A stretch of DNA of 42,329 nucleotides, from positions 1 through 42,329 of the IMG/VR virus record IMGVR_UViG_3300010372_000006, one strand, 5' to 3'. The translations under genes and the position numbers were made by a program. Within the stretch, counting starts at the first letter, position 1; each line of letters starts with the position of its first letter. The notes under the pieces were generated by a model, which saw only the letters and a program-made list of their open reading frames with translations, had not been told where the DNA came from and did no database searches. This document shows, piece after piece, positions 10,701-16,640 of this stretch. Source of the stretch: a virus.

Positions 10701-11623
10701 ATGCCTTCCTGAACGAATTCGGTCATGCCTTCGCGGCCGCCTGCCTTACCGCCCTGGCTGGCAATTCGGCCTGTTGCGTAAGCCACGCCTCGCTTCAGCG
10801 CTTCTTTGCCAAACTGCTCGGCCTGAACCTGCGTGAACCCCTTTACACCGAAACGCTCGAACAACGCAGATCCCAGCGCAAACGGAGTGGCTTCCAGTAC
10901 ATCCGTAAGATCGGCTTCTTCCTTGCCCTTGTTCTGTGCGCGCACCTCGCCAATTTCGCCAGAACGGGCCATAACATAGCCGGGCAAATTCAGGGTTACA
11001 GCCACCATGTCCGGAATGGAGCGAGCGCCCTGCTCGATACCAAAGCCCAGCACTTCAGCCCAAGCGCTACCGCTCAGTGCACCGTTCTCTCCAAATTCCT
11101 GCTTGACGCCTTCCCATGTACTCTCTGGAACGTAGCCAAGATCGGAGTCTGACCAGTAGTCTGCCGCGATATCCAGAGGCTCTTTCCTGCCTGAGCTCTC
11201 TTTGTATTCGCGGTACTCATCCGGCTTTAGGTAGCTTGGAATAATGTCGCCATCTTTCCAGACAAAACCGCCAAGAGGCATCTGCTCATCGGCGTATTCG
11301 GCCAGCTCGTTGCCTGCTCGGAAAAGCCCTCCAGCCAGCTCGCCCGCACGCTCACCAGCCCCGCGAATCAGGTTCCAGCTTGGAGAGCCCTCGTCTTCGT
11401 TGGCCGCCTTTGAGCGCTCTTGCCTAGGAAGATCGAGGCCTTTCGGCTGGCCCGGCTCAGGGCCGCCCACCTGCTCGCCGCCAATTTCCACGCGGGAATC
11501 CACGAGCTGCAAACCCTTGGGTTCGCCCGAACCATTCGGGAGCGGTTCGGCCTTGCTTTTCCAGGCGGGTGCAGATTGGCTTGCGCTGTCATCCAGTGGC
11601 TGGGCCTTGGCTTTCCAGTTCAT
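1751..11623 (-). CDS. Giant polyvalent virion protein (DdrB-like ParB, RadC-like JAMM, ART-like, LPD38-like)
   Basis: This 3290-residue protein is the last gene of the late operon; a GGAG precedes its ATG. Regions in order: an N-terminal part with WKxKA motifs; hydrophobic and glycine-rich stretches (to ~340); a DdrB-like ParB-superfamily domain (~480-600, with DGHHRVDLARR near 535); a charged coiled-coil linker (~780-960); a GFRWTPSETAWRR motif (~1778); a RadC-like JAMM metalloprotease-type domain (~1900-2020, HNHPSG near 1983 and a following PSKADIDF); an ADP-ribosyltransferase-like domain (~2200-2350, WFGDSKVVDDGGNPLIVYHGT split around IVYHGT); long helical segments; an LPD38-like region (~2950-3130); and a C-terminal coiled coil. 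Such polyvalent proteins are thought to be packaged and injected with DNA for early host takeover or anti-restriction. No helicase or methylase motif was recognised. The exact function is unknown. Confidence 0.9.
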   Translation of the reverse strand: MNWKAKAQPLDDSASQSAPAWKSKAEPLPNGSGEPKGLQLVDSRVEIGGEQVGGPEPGQPKGLDLPRQERSKAANEDEGSPSWNLIRGAGERAGELAGGLFRAGNELAEYADEQMPLGGFVWKDGDIIPSYLKPDEYREYKESSGRKEPLDIAADYWSDSDLGYVPESTWEGVKQEFGENGALSGSAWAEVLGFGIEQGARSIPDMVAVTLNLPGYVMARSGEIGEVRAQNKGKEEADLTDVLEATPFALGSALFERFGVKGFTQVQAEQFGKEALKRGVAYATGRIASQGGKAGGREGMTEFVQEGIIEYAGERLGTGKEMTLAEGVDRGLGGAVGGGVYGTVAGSSTQAGQEAKTAMQKPGTGNQPGEEGKGGQPLDDTPILDPGAQQVAPQDPGTGQAQPETPQWKQKAEPVTEESAPTQPEQPRGLDLSQQPGPMPSDFSAELEVPQAQQAEQEPTTESQLEPEQQTMTDNGTGVFRVPVDQIQVDPQQYQFRSRVNDQGVDQRLSGVQRWDDNRAGAVLLHRRNDGSLFVADGHHRVDLARRLGQGEINARIVNESDGVDVAGARVEAAMNNIADGKAEPVDVAKVFRDSDVPTTEVRKTFDLPSSQVVRDGESLAGLGDNVFGMVTAGQLSEKDGAAIGRSFEQEGRQEAAADAFQRVEPQTEYQRQLLINEIRAAEFAEAQGEQGGLFGDDAQEVSLMQDRLKVLDSLRQRLNSDKRLFKSLNDNADRASEAGNQIATEANEGITEQSARTLDLIGRVTTTPVLNDMVNRAARRVYDGEKRADVVKDLKRELMNHEQGANEPGGGRPDPAQSGRATEAPGQKQRASERVPEPDAAGADQGGQPEGVTPALDLQAQTEQDLAEQERQRQRAEQAEAARRREEEQRAQADAEADDFTLTGSDSPIDQAEARGQGNMFDQPEGTTDEQAGAEQADNLSSRSDSEKSADPEPSMGADGEAAWRDRAEDAEVGVQTEPGVTPKSQPKKPQSRKIKAIESWLDGARTGDKITLDGDVGYASAGQEYTVGKIDDSGVEVVGDRGRTSLSYGEVLGAQRNGVTVQKVGSGQPRQPSEAVQQEQAQKGEAVFKRLTGKAKKSAETEGVDYSNYKTVISKSERARLEAHLEDQGYRRIQDKSGSTMASTDSEAEQVSFKFSRNGSVEVSIARANERHGAVAPKLSEVIPSQLLEDMPSFLTKDAQGQEPNVRMFPFGNEGAVAQMVADTGKELEGYQDYRPGSANQDGTINTAERLMHELVGLRESVKTQNSQLFLQAKKGTKVSATESGLLSEWVKLKQAQNTLENSKKNHPEQWRAYDQRQKDLKKLRKGDKVHRPYTSPSEPHGSIGVVERRNPKNWRVTDSETSPNSSLIPVEALAPEGSFAEAQPQASQQDRARDIEALKGVWREIGREHPTVEFEAVIMRPLNMMDRIESAFGRKESSDYIKTLMKQAEKKAAYTEGQKSATSQQDSKPARRRPGKPELWDELSKLSEKARELPIDVSADDVSYQSARDAYSGISFSPDGRAIQEQMEYLQEMLSLHDRMSKLADTEEKQATLSAELQRYKANYLKHNSAVLAAKSRTMSTMITGGSKFPAQRNQKRLNAEHKRVEEFLAWRDKAQKSIAKKLTPESAAISSTDSDAISKLRAKLDGLEQAQSQMKAANKIARNKKLDEAGKIQQLQDEAGLSDAMAREILEPDFAGRVGFPSYSLSNNNAEIRRVKKRIEELEARKEVAGAVGGLVSADFDGGTVELDYNAGYVRILHDEKPGADVRKAMKGAGFRWTPSETAWRRKLNNQSMWKAEQLTGADLSTAQKQAYQPDSSNAGNDQASSEISRNSEKDPYESLETRPDTQQEQINEGRSALQDLFRQLNNRYKRNGLLGADGGEISLLGARIYKNFQEGKPNQLIGNKVQNPRDLAALAQVYRDPRFETFRFILTKKGEVVSEQGITSRLPASVAFDGLDSIVGDLKRTMADTDADGYYMLHNHPSGKSGPSKADIDFTRKVASRVGGFIDHVVVDTNEYSVISAEGAAYTKQDESLQSADFWTSPEKPHDLLGFRINDPKKAASAAKQLQEPGRAVLIGTSAKLDVTLISSMPYSMVEKLSYMTPPKDRREAVAALRRMFRASGSGGRGFVVVETEQQARNLSNLMRDGIVVDIATPEGFSLAQAERVRYQPNFMDRIPKKSLRVGEGEAEFGQTKTDAFREWFGDSKVVDDGGNPLIVYHGTRQEFDVFDMSRTGENTPYTEDDLSGAHFHSDYEDAEFYTEPEDLDGNQREGDSPRVIEAYLSLQNPLTVDVEKNETNYFDQNTSRLLDAMEDGEHDGIIVNGKDGSLYFVPAAEQIKSATDNTGAFDPSDPSIIREPGSEFETGQSDDDADIPVLDAQPFSAPSDTLVRRAVAKIADKFTVLKGVQEQIKQVAGDIPESADAYMAEELFHGKVENDIRLIQEQMVEPLARDMAEYEVSLEQLDEYLYAKHAPERNAVIAERNEEMPDGGSGMTDAEARGVIGRIEQSGKLGEYKMLADQVYRMLERRRSILQEAGLLDSDAIGAWEATYQNYVPLKGWAADESQDGRPRIGKGFAISGVESKIAGGRRSLSASPVAYAISDLSEAVLRHRKNEVGQTFLNLVREFPNDSYWKVYTEENPEVERKPVRVKDPATGKARIEVREQVVPMAMMSDRYFTVKEDGKTLYVKIEDERLMNAMRNVGPDVNGVLVRALGAVTRVMSSLNTSYNPEFVISNFSRDIQTALLNLTSEQTAEDGKIAGEKIAAKTLKDTGTAIRAINASLKGKALEGKAGEWQKHFDQFRADGAKTGWFDMKDIDGQVQDIEKLVKMASGGPISLNGLRRAFRWTTDWVENTNSAIENGVRLSAYVNAIDAGVSREKAASLAKNMTVNFNRRGELGTAINAVYMFANASVQGTNNFVRTLGRLNGRKGDPMWGRMNKAQKIAAGMAVSGFMLSLLNRLVAGDDDDEVNWWDKVPDYVKERNIVIMKSLVGGEPGEYWTIPLPYGYNIFPVMGAQAEHLLFSESQTAMDAASNVTLATLGSFSPIGFEQSEEAYGALIKNVTPTILRPVASISLNENFMGGPIFKENFPFGTPKPDSAMNFRSTPEMYKILAQSLNSATGGNEQMSGAVDLSPDVMRYLVGYYGGGAYDFFTNRSVNFVEKLSSPEELEDREIPFVRKLSGRVLPYEDQSKFYRRRDEINQIVSRREAITGRERVDFVRDYREKLRLKPIVDATEKRLSQLREQRDRIEGSRTLSEKAKIRRMEMVEQRMKKEIDRFNRLYNETD

Positions 11624-11628
11624 TCAGA

Positions 11629-12984
11629 TTACTCCGCCGGTTTACGGTATTGGTTGCCTTCCTCGTCTACGAACACGGTGCCCGGGGGCAGGCGGTCGTA
11701 GTCGGCATCACTTCGAACGGTCGGGGTTTGAGGGCTTCTGTCAATGCGCCCGCTGTAACTACCGTCGCCGTTATCCACGGCCCGCCCACCTGGCGGGTAG
11801 GCTTGACCCTGGCCGCTTGTGTCGAGCCCCGGCTGGCCTTGGCCGGTTCCTCGCGTGCTCCGGCGAATGGTTCGCAGCGCCTCCAGCGCGTCGTTACGCA
11901 TCTGCTCGGTGGTTTTGTAGCCTTCCATGTCGGGATAAATGCCGGCCTGCTCCTGCGCCTTCATTTCCTGATCCACGTAGTTGGCAACGAAGCGGGTGGG
12001 GTCGGTGCGGCTTTCGTTGAGCAGGCTCCAGGCTTGGTCGTAATTCTCAGCAAGACCCACCCGCATCATCCACTCGGCGGTTTGAACGTCAGCCGGGGCG
12101 CTGCCCGAACCGCCACGACCGCCGCCGTCTTCAGGGTCGTACTGGTAGAGCTTGCCGTCAGGGCCTGTTTGCACCCAGCCCAGCTCTTCATGCTTGAAGG
12201 GCTTGCTGTAGCCGCTTTGATCTTCCTGGCTGAAATCCGCCATCACTTCGCCGGTTTCCGGATTTACCAGGCGGTCGTTGATCTGGATGCCTTTGGTACG
12301 CTCCGGAGTTTTGCCGGTGAGCACAGACAGAACGCGACTGGCCATCTCCTGACCACCGCCCGAGCGGATTGCGTTGCGTAGCACTCGATAGCCTTGCACC
12401 TGCTCTACCAGGCCACCTACCGGCACTTGCATTACCTCATCGTCACCTTCGGCCTCGGTACCCCGATTGGCGGTCAGCGGGGCGTTGTAAATGGCGCCGT
12501 CTTCGCCTTCCACCTCCAGGTCCAGCGCCACGGTGCCGGGTTCAGCGCCTGGATACAGGCCAGCCACCCGCTTTTTGCCGCCACTGCCCCGGTTGATGCG
12601 GTGATCAAACAGGTGGTTGATCGAGTACAAGGCGTCCGGATCGTTGGCGCTCATGGGGTCTTCGGGATCAATCACACGCTGAGCCACCTCAATATCCTGA
12701 TCGGTTTGCGGGTCCAGTGCCGGCCAGTATTTGCGGTTGTCGGCCAGCCATTTCACCTCGTCCTCGGTGGGCTCAATGCCGGAGGCGATTTTCCCCAACA
12801 CAAACTGAGCCTGCTGCTGCTCCTGCTGCTTGGCCGCCTGCTCCTTCTGCATTTCAAACTGCTCTTCGCGCATCTGCAGGCCGCGTTCAGCGCGCTCGTC
12901 CTGCTTCTTGCCGCGCTGGTAGCTGTTCATCATCTGAAAGCCTTGAGCAAAGCCGTGGCCCAGGCCGCGTGTGTCGAGTGCCAT
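11629..12984 (-). CDS. Probable internal virion/ejection protein
   Basis: This 451-residue protein is not recognised by family. The N-terminal ~70 residues are glutamine- and glutamate-rich and probably coiled coil (QKEQAAKQQEQQQAQ). A mixed middle follows, with a glycine-rich linker near 300, and the C-terminal 70 residues are proline/glycine-rich. It stops 5 bp before the giant-protein start, so the two are surely co-transcribed. In podoviruses, glutamine-rich proteins next to a giant internal protein are typically ejected core proteins. That role is inferred from position and composition. Confidence 0.8.
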   Translation of the reverse strand: MALDTRGLGHGFAQGFQMMNSYQRGKKQDERAERGLQMREEQFEMQKEQAAKQQEQQQAQFVLGKIASGIEPTEDEVKWLADNRKYWPALDPQTDQDIEVAQRVIDPEDPMSANDPDALYSINHLFDHRINRGSGGKKRVAGLYPGAEPGTVALDLEVEGEDGAIYNAPLTANRGTEAEGDDEVMQVPVGGLVEQVQGYRVLRNAIRSGGGQEMASRVLSVLTGKTPERTKGIQINDRLVNPETGEVMADFSQEDQSGYSKPFKHEELGWVQTGPDGKLYQYDPEDGGGRGGSGSAPADVQTAEWMMRVGLAENYDQAWSLLNESRTDPTRFVANYVDQEMKAQEQAGIYPDMEGYKTTEQMRNDALEALRTIRRSTRGTGQGQPGLDTSGQGQAYPPGGRAVDNGDGSYSGRIDRSPQTPTVRSDADYDRLPPGTVFVDEEGNQYRKPAE

Positions 12985-12995
12985 ACCGGTTCCCC

Positions 12996-13256
12996 TTAGA
13001 AAAATTCGCTTGCCAGGTAGCCTACGCCGGCGCCGATAACGGCCCCCCAGGGGCCGCCAACAGAGCCCATTTCGGCGCCTGCCATCGCCCCGGCCATGGC
13101 ACCTGTTGCTGTTGTAGACATTTGCTGCTGTTTCTCGGCCTGCTCCATGGCTTCTTCGTGGCGTTTGGCTTGCCGCTGCTGCCCGGCCAGATCACCGAGC
13201 CCCTTCATCGCGTCCGACTCCATCTCACGGCGAAGCCCCATCAGTCCGTAGCTCAT
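12996..13256 (-). CDS. Small glycine-zipper-like virion protein
   Basis: This 86-residue protein has a glutamine/glutamate-rich amphipathic N-terminal half. The C-terminal segment (about 50-83) is rich in Gly and Ala with GAMAGAMAGAEMG and GAVIGAGVG patterns, as seen in glycine-zipper or membrane-inserting peptides. Its start overlaps the end of the preceding gene (ATGA type). Membrane penetration during DNA ejection is a plausible role but not shown. The family is not recognised. Confidence 0.75.
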   Translation of the reverse strand: MSYGLMGLRREMESDAMKGLGDLAGQQRQAKRHEEAMEQAEKQQQMSTTATGAMAGAMAGAEMGSVGGPWGAVIGAGVGYLASEFF

Positions 13257-13681
13257 TGATTCATCACCTTATCCGGAATGTTTGAAAGCCCCATGCCGCC
13301 GGCAAGAATGGCCTGCTGGCGATCCAGAGCAGAAATGCGCGCCTCGTTGCCGGCGCTGGCCATAGCGGCTGAGCGGTTGATGTTGTGAGCGCGGTTTTGA
13401 GAGGCGGCCTGTTGCGGGTTCTGGCTCAGGCCGTAGGCCTCACGCTGCTGGGCTGCCGCCTGTTGCGCGGAATCGAATGACAGGCCCATGGCGCTACTCG
13501 CCTGCTCGGCAGCATCCCACGGGGCGCTCGAATCTGTGGCCATGTCGGCCAGCTGGTCCACCTTCGGGGCGAAGCGGTTTTTCCAGTCGGTCCACTGGGC
13601 GCGATTGAGCTTGCCGAGAAGAGTGGAGGCGCCCTGGTCGCCGCTAAAGGCGTCGCTCGGGTCTACAAATTGATAGTTCAT
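13253..13681 (-). CDS. Hypothetical virion-associated protein
   Basis: This 142-residue protein is rich in Ala and Gln (AQQAAAQQREAYG, NPQQAASQNRAH) and probably largely helical, with no catalytic motif. It overlaps both neighbours by 4 bp and so is part of the compact ejection-protein block 11629-14385. I infer an internal or core virion protein from composition and neighbours; no family is recognised. Confidence 0.75.
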   Translation of the reverse strand: MNYQFVDPSDAFSGDQGASTLLGKLNRAQWTDWKNRFAPKVDQLADMATDSSAPWDAAEQASSAMGLSFDSAQQAAAQQREAYGLSQNPQQAASQNRAHNINRSAAMASAGNEARISALDRQQAILAGGMGLSNIPDKVMNQ

Positions 13682-14385
13682 CCGAAGCTCCTTCCGTTAA
13701 CCGAATCCATCAAGCTGTAGTTGCCGCCGGACGCATTCTGGAGGCCGAAGTTGTTGCTGGAGGTGTCGAAAGAGGTCTGGGCGTTGTATTGCGGCTGAGA
13801 TCCGCCGCCCCAGCCGTTATTCATGCCGTAATTCACCCCGGCCCCGGCCATTTGCCCAACAAGCTGCAGGTTCGCTGAGCGGCGATTGAAGGCATTACGG
13901 GATTCGGCAATGGCATCGGCCGAAGACTCTTGCGCAAGACGTGACAAGCCCGCCTGAGCCTGCCCGGATTGCCCCTGGCCAATGGCCACGATGTTCTGCA
14001 GGCCCCGGACCTTCTGGCTGTCCTGCTCGAACTGAGCGCGACCGGCCATTTCACCGCCGGTGCCGGCAATGTCCTGGCTCAAGCCGTGCATTTCGCTCTG
14101 AAAGCGCCCGCTGTTGGGGTTAATGCCTGCCTGCGCCAGCCCCTGACTCATTTGCCCTTGAGCCTGAGAGAGTCCCTGGTTTTGCGCCTGGAATGTGCGG
14201 CCCCGGATGTAGGACATATTGCCCTCGGAATCCATCTGATCCACATGCTCCATGTACTGGTTTTCCAGTGGCGCCAGCTTCTCCTGGGCAAAGTTCCACT
14301 TTTCCGCCGCCACTTGAGCAAGGTATCTCTGCTCTGGGGTGTCTTTAATGTCGTTATCGCCGCCACCGCCGCCAGACATAGGCAA
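13678..14385 (-). CDS. Probable internal virion protein, glutamine/glycine-rich
   Basis: This 235-residue protein starts with a glycine run (MPMSGGGGGDND). A helical region of about 20-190 follows, with repeated Gln-Gly-Leu-Ser blocks (NQGLSQAQGQMSQGLAQAG). The C-terminus is Asn/Gly-rich and probably disordered. Similar Q/G-rich proteins occur next to ejection proteins in other podovirus genomes. It overlaps the next gene by 4 bp. The function is inferred from location only. Confidence 0.78.
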   Translation of the reverse strand: MPMSGGGGGDNDIKDTPEQRYLAQVAAEKWNFAQEKLAPLENQYMEHVDQMDSEGNMSYIRGRTFQAQNQGLSQAQGQMSQGLAQAGINPNSGRFQSEMHGLSQDIAGTGGEMAGRAQFEQDSQKVRGLQNIVAIGQGQSGQAQAGLSRLAQESSADAIAESRNAFNRRSANLQLVGQMAGAGVNYGMNNGWGGGSQPQYNAQTSFDTSSNNFGLQNASGGNYSLMDSVNGRSFG

Positions 14386-14392
14386 CCTCCGG

Positions 14393-14878
14393 TTATTCGG
14401 GTGTTTGGTTTTCAGGTTCGCCGGGGCCGTTTAGCTCTTTGAGATAATCGCCCAGGCTGTCTTCATGAAAATGGATGCGCACTTGTGGTCCCACCGACGC
14501 CATCCACGATTCTCCGCCTACCAGATAGGCGCACTGAATCACCAGGCCGGTTAGCTGGTCGCGCAGAACAAAGGCAAGGGTCTGGTTGTCTTCTGCGCCA
14601 GAGCGCTCCAGAACCACGCTATCCCGCCAGTCCTGCATCGCCATGGCCATCAATGGGCGCAGGTAGGGTTCGTGCTCGCGGTAGAAGGGATTGGCCGGGA
14701 TCTCGATCAGCGACTTCCAGAACGCTGAGATCACCGCGTCGCCGGACACCGGTTTGTCGGCATCAATGATGTCGTCCAGGACTTGGGAGACCTGGAACAG
14801 TTGCTGACAAAACTGAACGGCGGCCTGGTTGTCCTTCAATACCTGCCGGAGAAATTCGGCTTCGTTTGGTCTTGGCAT
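14393..14878 (-). CDS. Conserved-looking phage protein, mostly helical
   Basis: This 161-residue protein contains acidic and aromatic helices: a VSQVLDDIIDADKPV segment near 50 and a NPFYREHEPYLRPLMAMAMQDW segment near 85 (shown in part). I have seen this general pattern in uncharacterised proteins of other podovirus tail modules, but no function is known to me. It sits between the tail genes and the ejection block. The start at 14878 follows a 75-bp gap that contains an 11-bp direct repeat. Confidence 0.78.
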   Translation of the reverse strand: MPRPNEAEFLRQVLKDNQAAVQFCQQLFQVSQVLDDIIDADKPVSGDAVISAFWKSLIEIPANPFYREHEPYLRPLMAMAMQDWRDSVVLERSGAEDNQTLAFVLRDQLTGLVIQCAYLVGGESWMASVGPQVRIHFHEDSLGDYLKELNGPGEPENQTPE

Positions 14879-14890
14879 GACTGGCTCCCG

Positions 14891-14932
14891 GTAGTCGATT
14901 TAACCACCAGTTTACCAGCTTGTAGTCGATTT
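14891..14932. repeat. 11-bp direct repeat in the gap between two late genes
   Basis: GTAGTCGATTT occurs at 14891-14901 and again at 14922-14932, 31 bp apart centre to centre (about three helical turns). It sits in one of the few intergenic gaps of the late operon. It may be an operator, a recombination scar or chance. No clear promoter hexamers accompany it. Confidence 0.4.
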
Positions 14933-14952
14933 GGCTTTTCTGTGGGCAGGTT

Positions 14953-15339
14953 TCAGCCAATCCAGAAATCCAGCCTTGATAACTGGGCCGGGGTTGGCTT
15001 CGGGTCCATTTGCCGGAACTGCTCAGCCTTCTGATGGAGCACCGCCGCTCTGGCCGCTCGCTTCTCCATAACCTCAACGTACACGCCAAGAAGCTGCGGG
15101 CCGGTCAGGTCGATAAAGGTATTGTCGGCTCGCTTCCAGGTGATCGTGCCGTCTTCGTTCTTGGGGATCTCTTTGAAGAAGTTGTGCGCATCGCTCATGC
15201 GCCGCTCGGAGCGGTCGTCGGCATCGAATGCGCCAAGCGACGCTTCCACCGGAGCTTGTTCGTGCGTATCGCGCCAGCGCTTCACCTGCTCCCAGGTGGC
15301 CGGGCGGTTGTCAGGATTCAGTTGCAGGGACCGCTTCAA
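14953..15339 (-). CDS. DUF4376-like tail-fibre-associated or assembly protein
   Basis: This 128-residue protein starts at TTG (15339), supported by a full AGGAGG six bases upstream (15346-15351). The C-terminal half, with GTITWKRADNTFIDLTG followed by an Arg/Ala/Gln-rich helix, resembles the DUF4376 pattern of phage tail-fibre accessory proteins. It overlaps the 3' end of the frame at 15311-15520 by 29 bp. A second DUF4376-like gene lies at 20354-20992. A chaperone or fibre-attachment role is inferred. Confidence 0.75.
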   Translation of the reverse strand: MKRSLQLNPDNRPATWEQVKRWRDTHEQAPVEASLGAFDADDRSERRMSDAHNFFKEIPKNEDGTITWKRADNTFIDLTGPQLLGVYVEVMEKRAARAAVLHQKAEQFRQMDPKPTPAQLSRLDFWIG

Positions 15340-15520
15340 TGGTCACCTCCTGTCTGAGATAAGGTACGGCATCGAAGACCAAGGTATAGAAGCCGGGTAA
15401 ATCCACCGAAAACCGTACCTCACCATCGGGTACTTCTGAGGTTTTCAGAGATTTTTGTGGTCTTTCAAAAACGCCTCGATACGCTCCAGGGTTGGTGTCT
15501 TTGACGCATAGGCAACCCAT
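15311..15520 (-). CDS. Short frame lacking a good start; possible -1 frameshift extension of the upstream gene
   Basis: The convincing coding part is about 45 residues after position 15445, with a beta-strand-rich pattern (VRFSVDLPGFYTLVFDAV). The in-frame ATG at 15520 lies inside the upstream gene with no ribosome-binding site, and no better start is visible. Relative to the upstream gene the frame is -1. It could be expressed by frameshifting near the T-rich GCGTTTTTG or A-rich CACAAAAAT codons, or by translational coupling. The coordinates of the real product are uncertain. Confidence 0.45.
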   Translation of the reverse strand: MGCLCVKDTNPGAYRGVFERPQKSLKTSEVPDGEVRFSVDLPGFYTLVFDAVPYLRQEVTIEAVPATES

Positions 15521-15723
15521 TGATTCGCCCGGGCTTCAGGATCGCCAGACGCGTTTTCAGACAGTGTTAGCAGGCCTTCATGCGAAGCTGCTTCATCAAA
15601 GTCTCTTGGGTAGAACAAGGTACGAAAAACAGGCTTCATGCCTTGTTCATTGATATCGATCTTTGCTTGCATTACCACAACCTGTTTGCCGTTGTATTCG
15701 TGCACATCACACCAGGTACTCAT
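15445..15723 (-). CDS. Hypothetical tail-region protein
   Basis: This protein is about 92 residues from ATG at 15723. That ATG is preferred over the upstream GTG at 15729 because AGGAG lies about 6 bases before it. It begins MSTWCDVHEYNGKQVV, probably a small alpha/beta fold, and ends in a helix (LERIEAFLKDHKNL). The family is not recognised. The open frame that follows in the -1 register (15311-15520) may be a frameshift extension, as in many phage tail assembly proteins. Confidence 0.7.
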   Translation of the reverse strand: MSTWCDVHEYNGKQVVVMQAKIDINEQGMKPVFRTLFYPRDFDEAASHEGLLTLSENASGDPEARANQWVAYASKTPTLERIEAFLKDHKNL

Positions 15724-15734
15724 AGCCACTCCTT

Positions 15735-16640
15735 TTACGTCACACTGATAAATGCGTTGGTGTGTCCAACAACATTGAAAGAATTGTTGATGTCATAAAC
15801 CGATCCAGTCCAGCCAGGTAGGAAAGCCCCTGGCCCAGTCTCAGTGGATTCTCCTGAGACATACGTCAGAACGTGAGCCCTGTCCGTTATTTTGAATTTA
15901 TGGCGCCTGAGCTGTGTGCCGTCCTGGTATACCCCGGTAAGGTACTTATCAATGTAGTGGTGGGTGTAGTAGGTGTAGTTGTAACCGATTTGCCCCCACT
16001 CACATTGATTCTCCATACGGTAACCCGTCTTTGTTACATAGACGGTTTCGCATACATACCCATCGCCATACACGTAGGAACACTGTGTTTCCGGTGCACT
16101 GTAGGTATAAGGCACTTGCACCCACTCACAGACGTATCCGTAAGCCGGATAACGGGTGTAGCTGTATTCGGTCGTATATTGGAAATCAATTACCCCAGGC
16201 ATGAGTAGCAAGTAGTAACCATCCTTGACGTAGTGATTACTATTCCGTGTACTGGAAACATTGAACACATCGGCATAACGATGCCCTGAGTGAAATGTCT
16301 GTGTGCCGTTTTCGTCATAAACCACCATACCTACTCCATCTAAAGGCAAGTGGTAGTGTTTGATGAACGCTTTCCAGTAAATATGCCCCGGCCCCTTTAC
16401 GTAAATCCGTGCTCCATAAATCCCTTGGGAGTTTTCCAGGTAGTTCAGCAAGCACACAGTGAGTCCAGGGTGCCTCACAGCTATTTCCAGAGAGGGATCT
16501 GCGTTTTCCTGTAGAGACAGTGTATGGATGCCTGAACTGAAATATTGACGCCCCTCGTTTACACAGACGAAATTCCGATAATCCTGATCTATCGGCAGGA
16601 AACCATGAGGCCCTAAAACCTCTAAACCGTAATCACTCAT
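15735..16640 (-). CDS. Tyrosine/cysteine-rich tail-tip or fibre protein
   Basis: This 301-residue protein has an N-terminus (MSDYGLEVLGPHGF) resembling that of the neighbouring protein 16633-16989 (MSTYGLELRDENG), suggesting a shared virion-docking domain. Residues about 150-235 are extremely rich in Tyr, with five Cys, and contain repeated CEW/CET-V-Y strands. The C-terminus is beta-rich. Base composition is visibly lower in GC than in neighbouring genes, which suggests separate acquisition. It overlaps the upstream gene by 8 bp. A receptor-contact role is plausible but inferred. Confidence 0.75.
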   Translation of the reverse strand: MSDYGLEVLGPHGFLPIDQDYRNFVCVNEGRQYFSSGIHTLSLQENADPSLEIAVRHPGLTVCLLNYLENSQGIYGARIYVKGPGHIYWKAFIKHYHLPLDGVGMVVYDENGTQTFHSGHRYADVFNVSSTRNSNHYVKDGYYLLLMPGVIDFQYTTEYSYTRYPAYGYVCEWVQVPYTYSAPETQCSYVYGDGYVCETVYVTKTGYRMENQCEWGQIGYNYTYYTHHYIDKYLTGVYQDGTQLRRHKFKITDRAHVLTYVSGESTETGPGAFLPGWTGSVYDINNSFNVVGHTNAFISVT

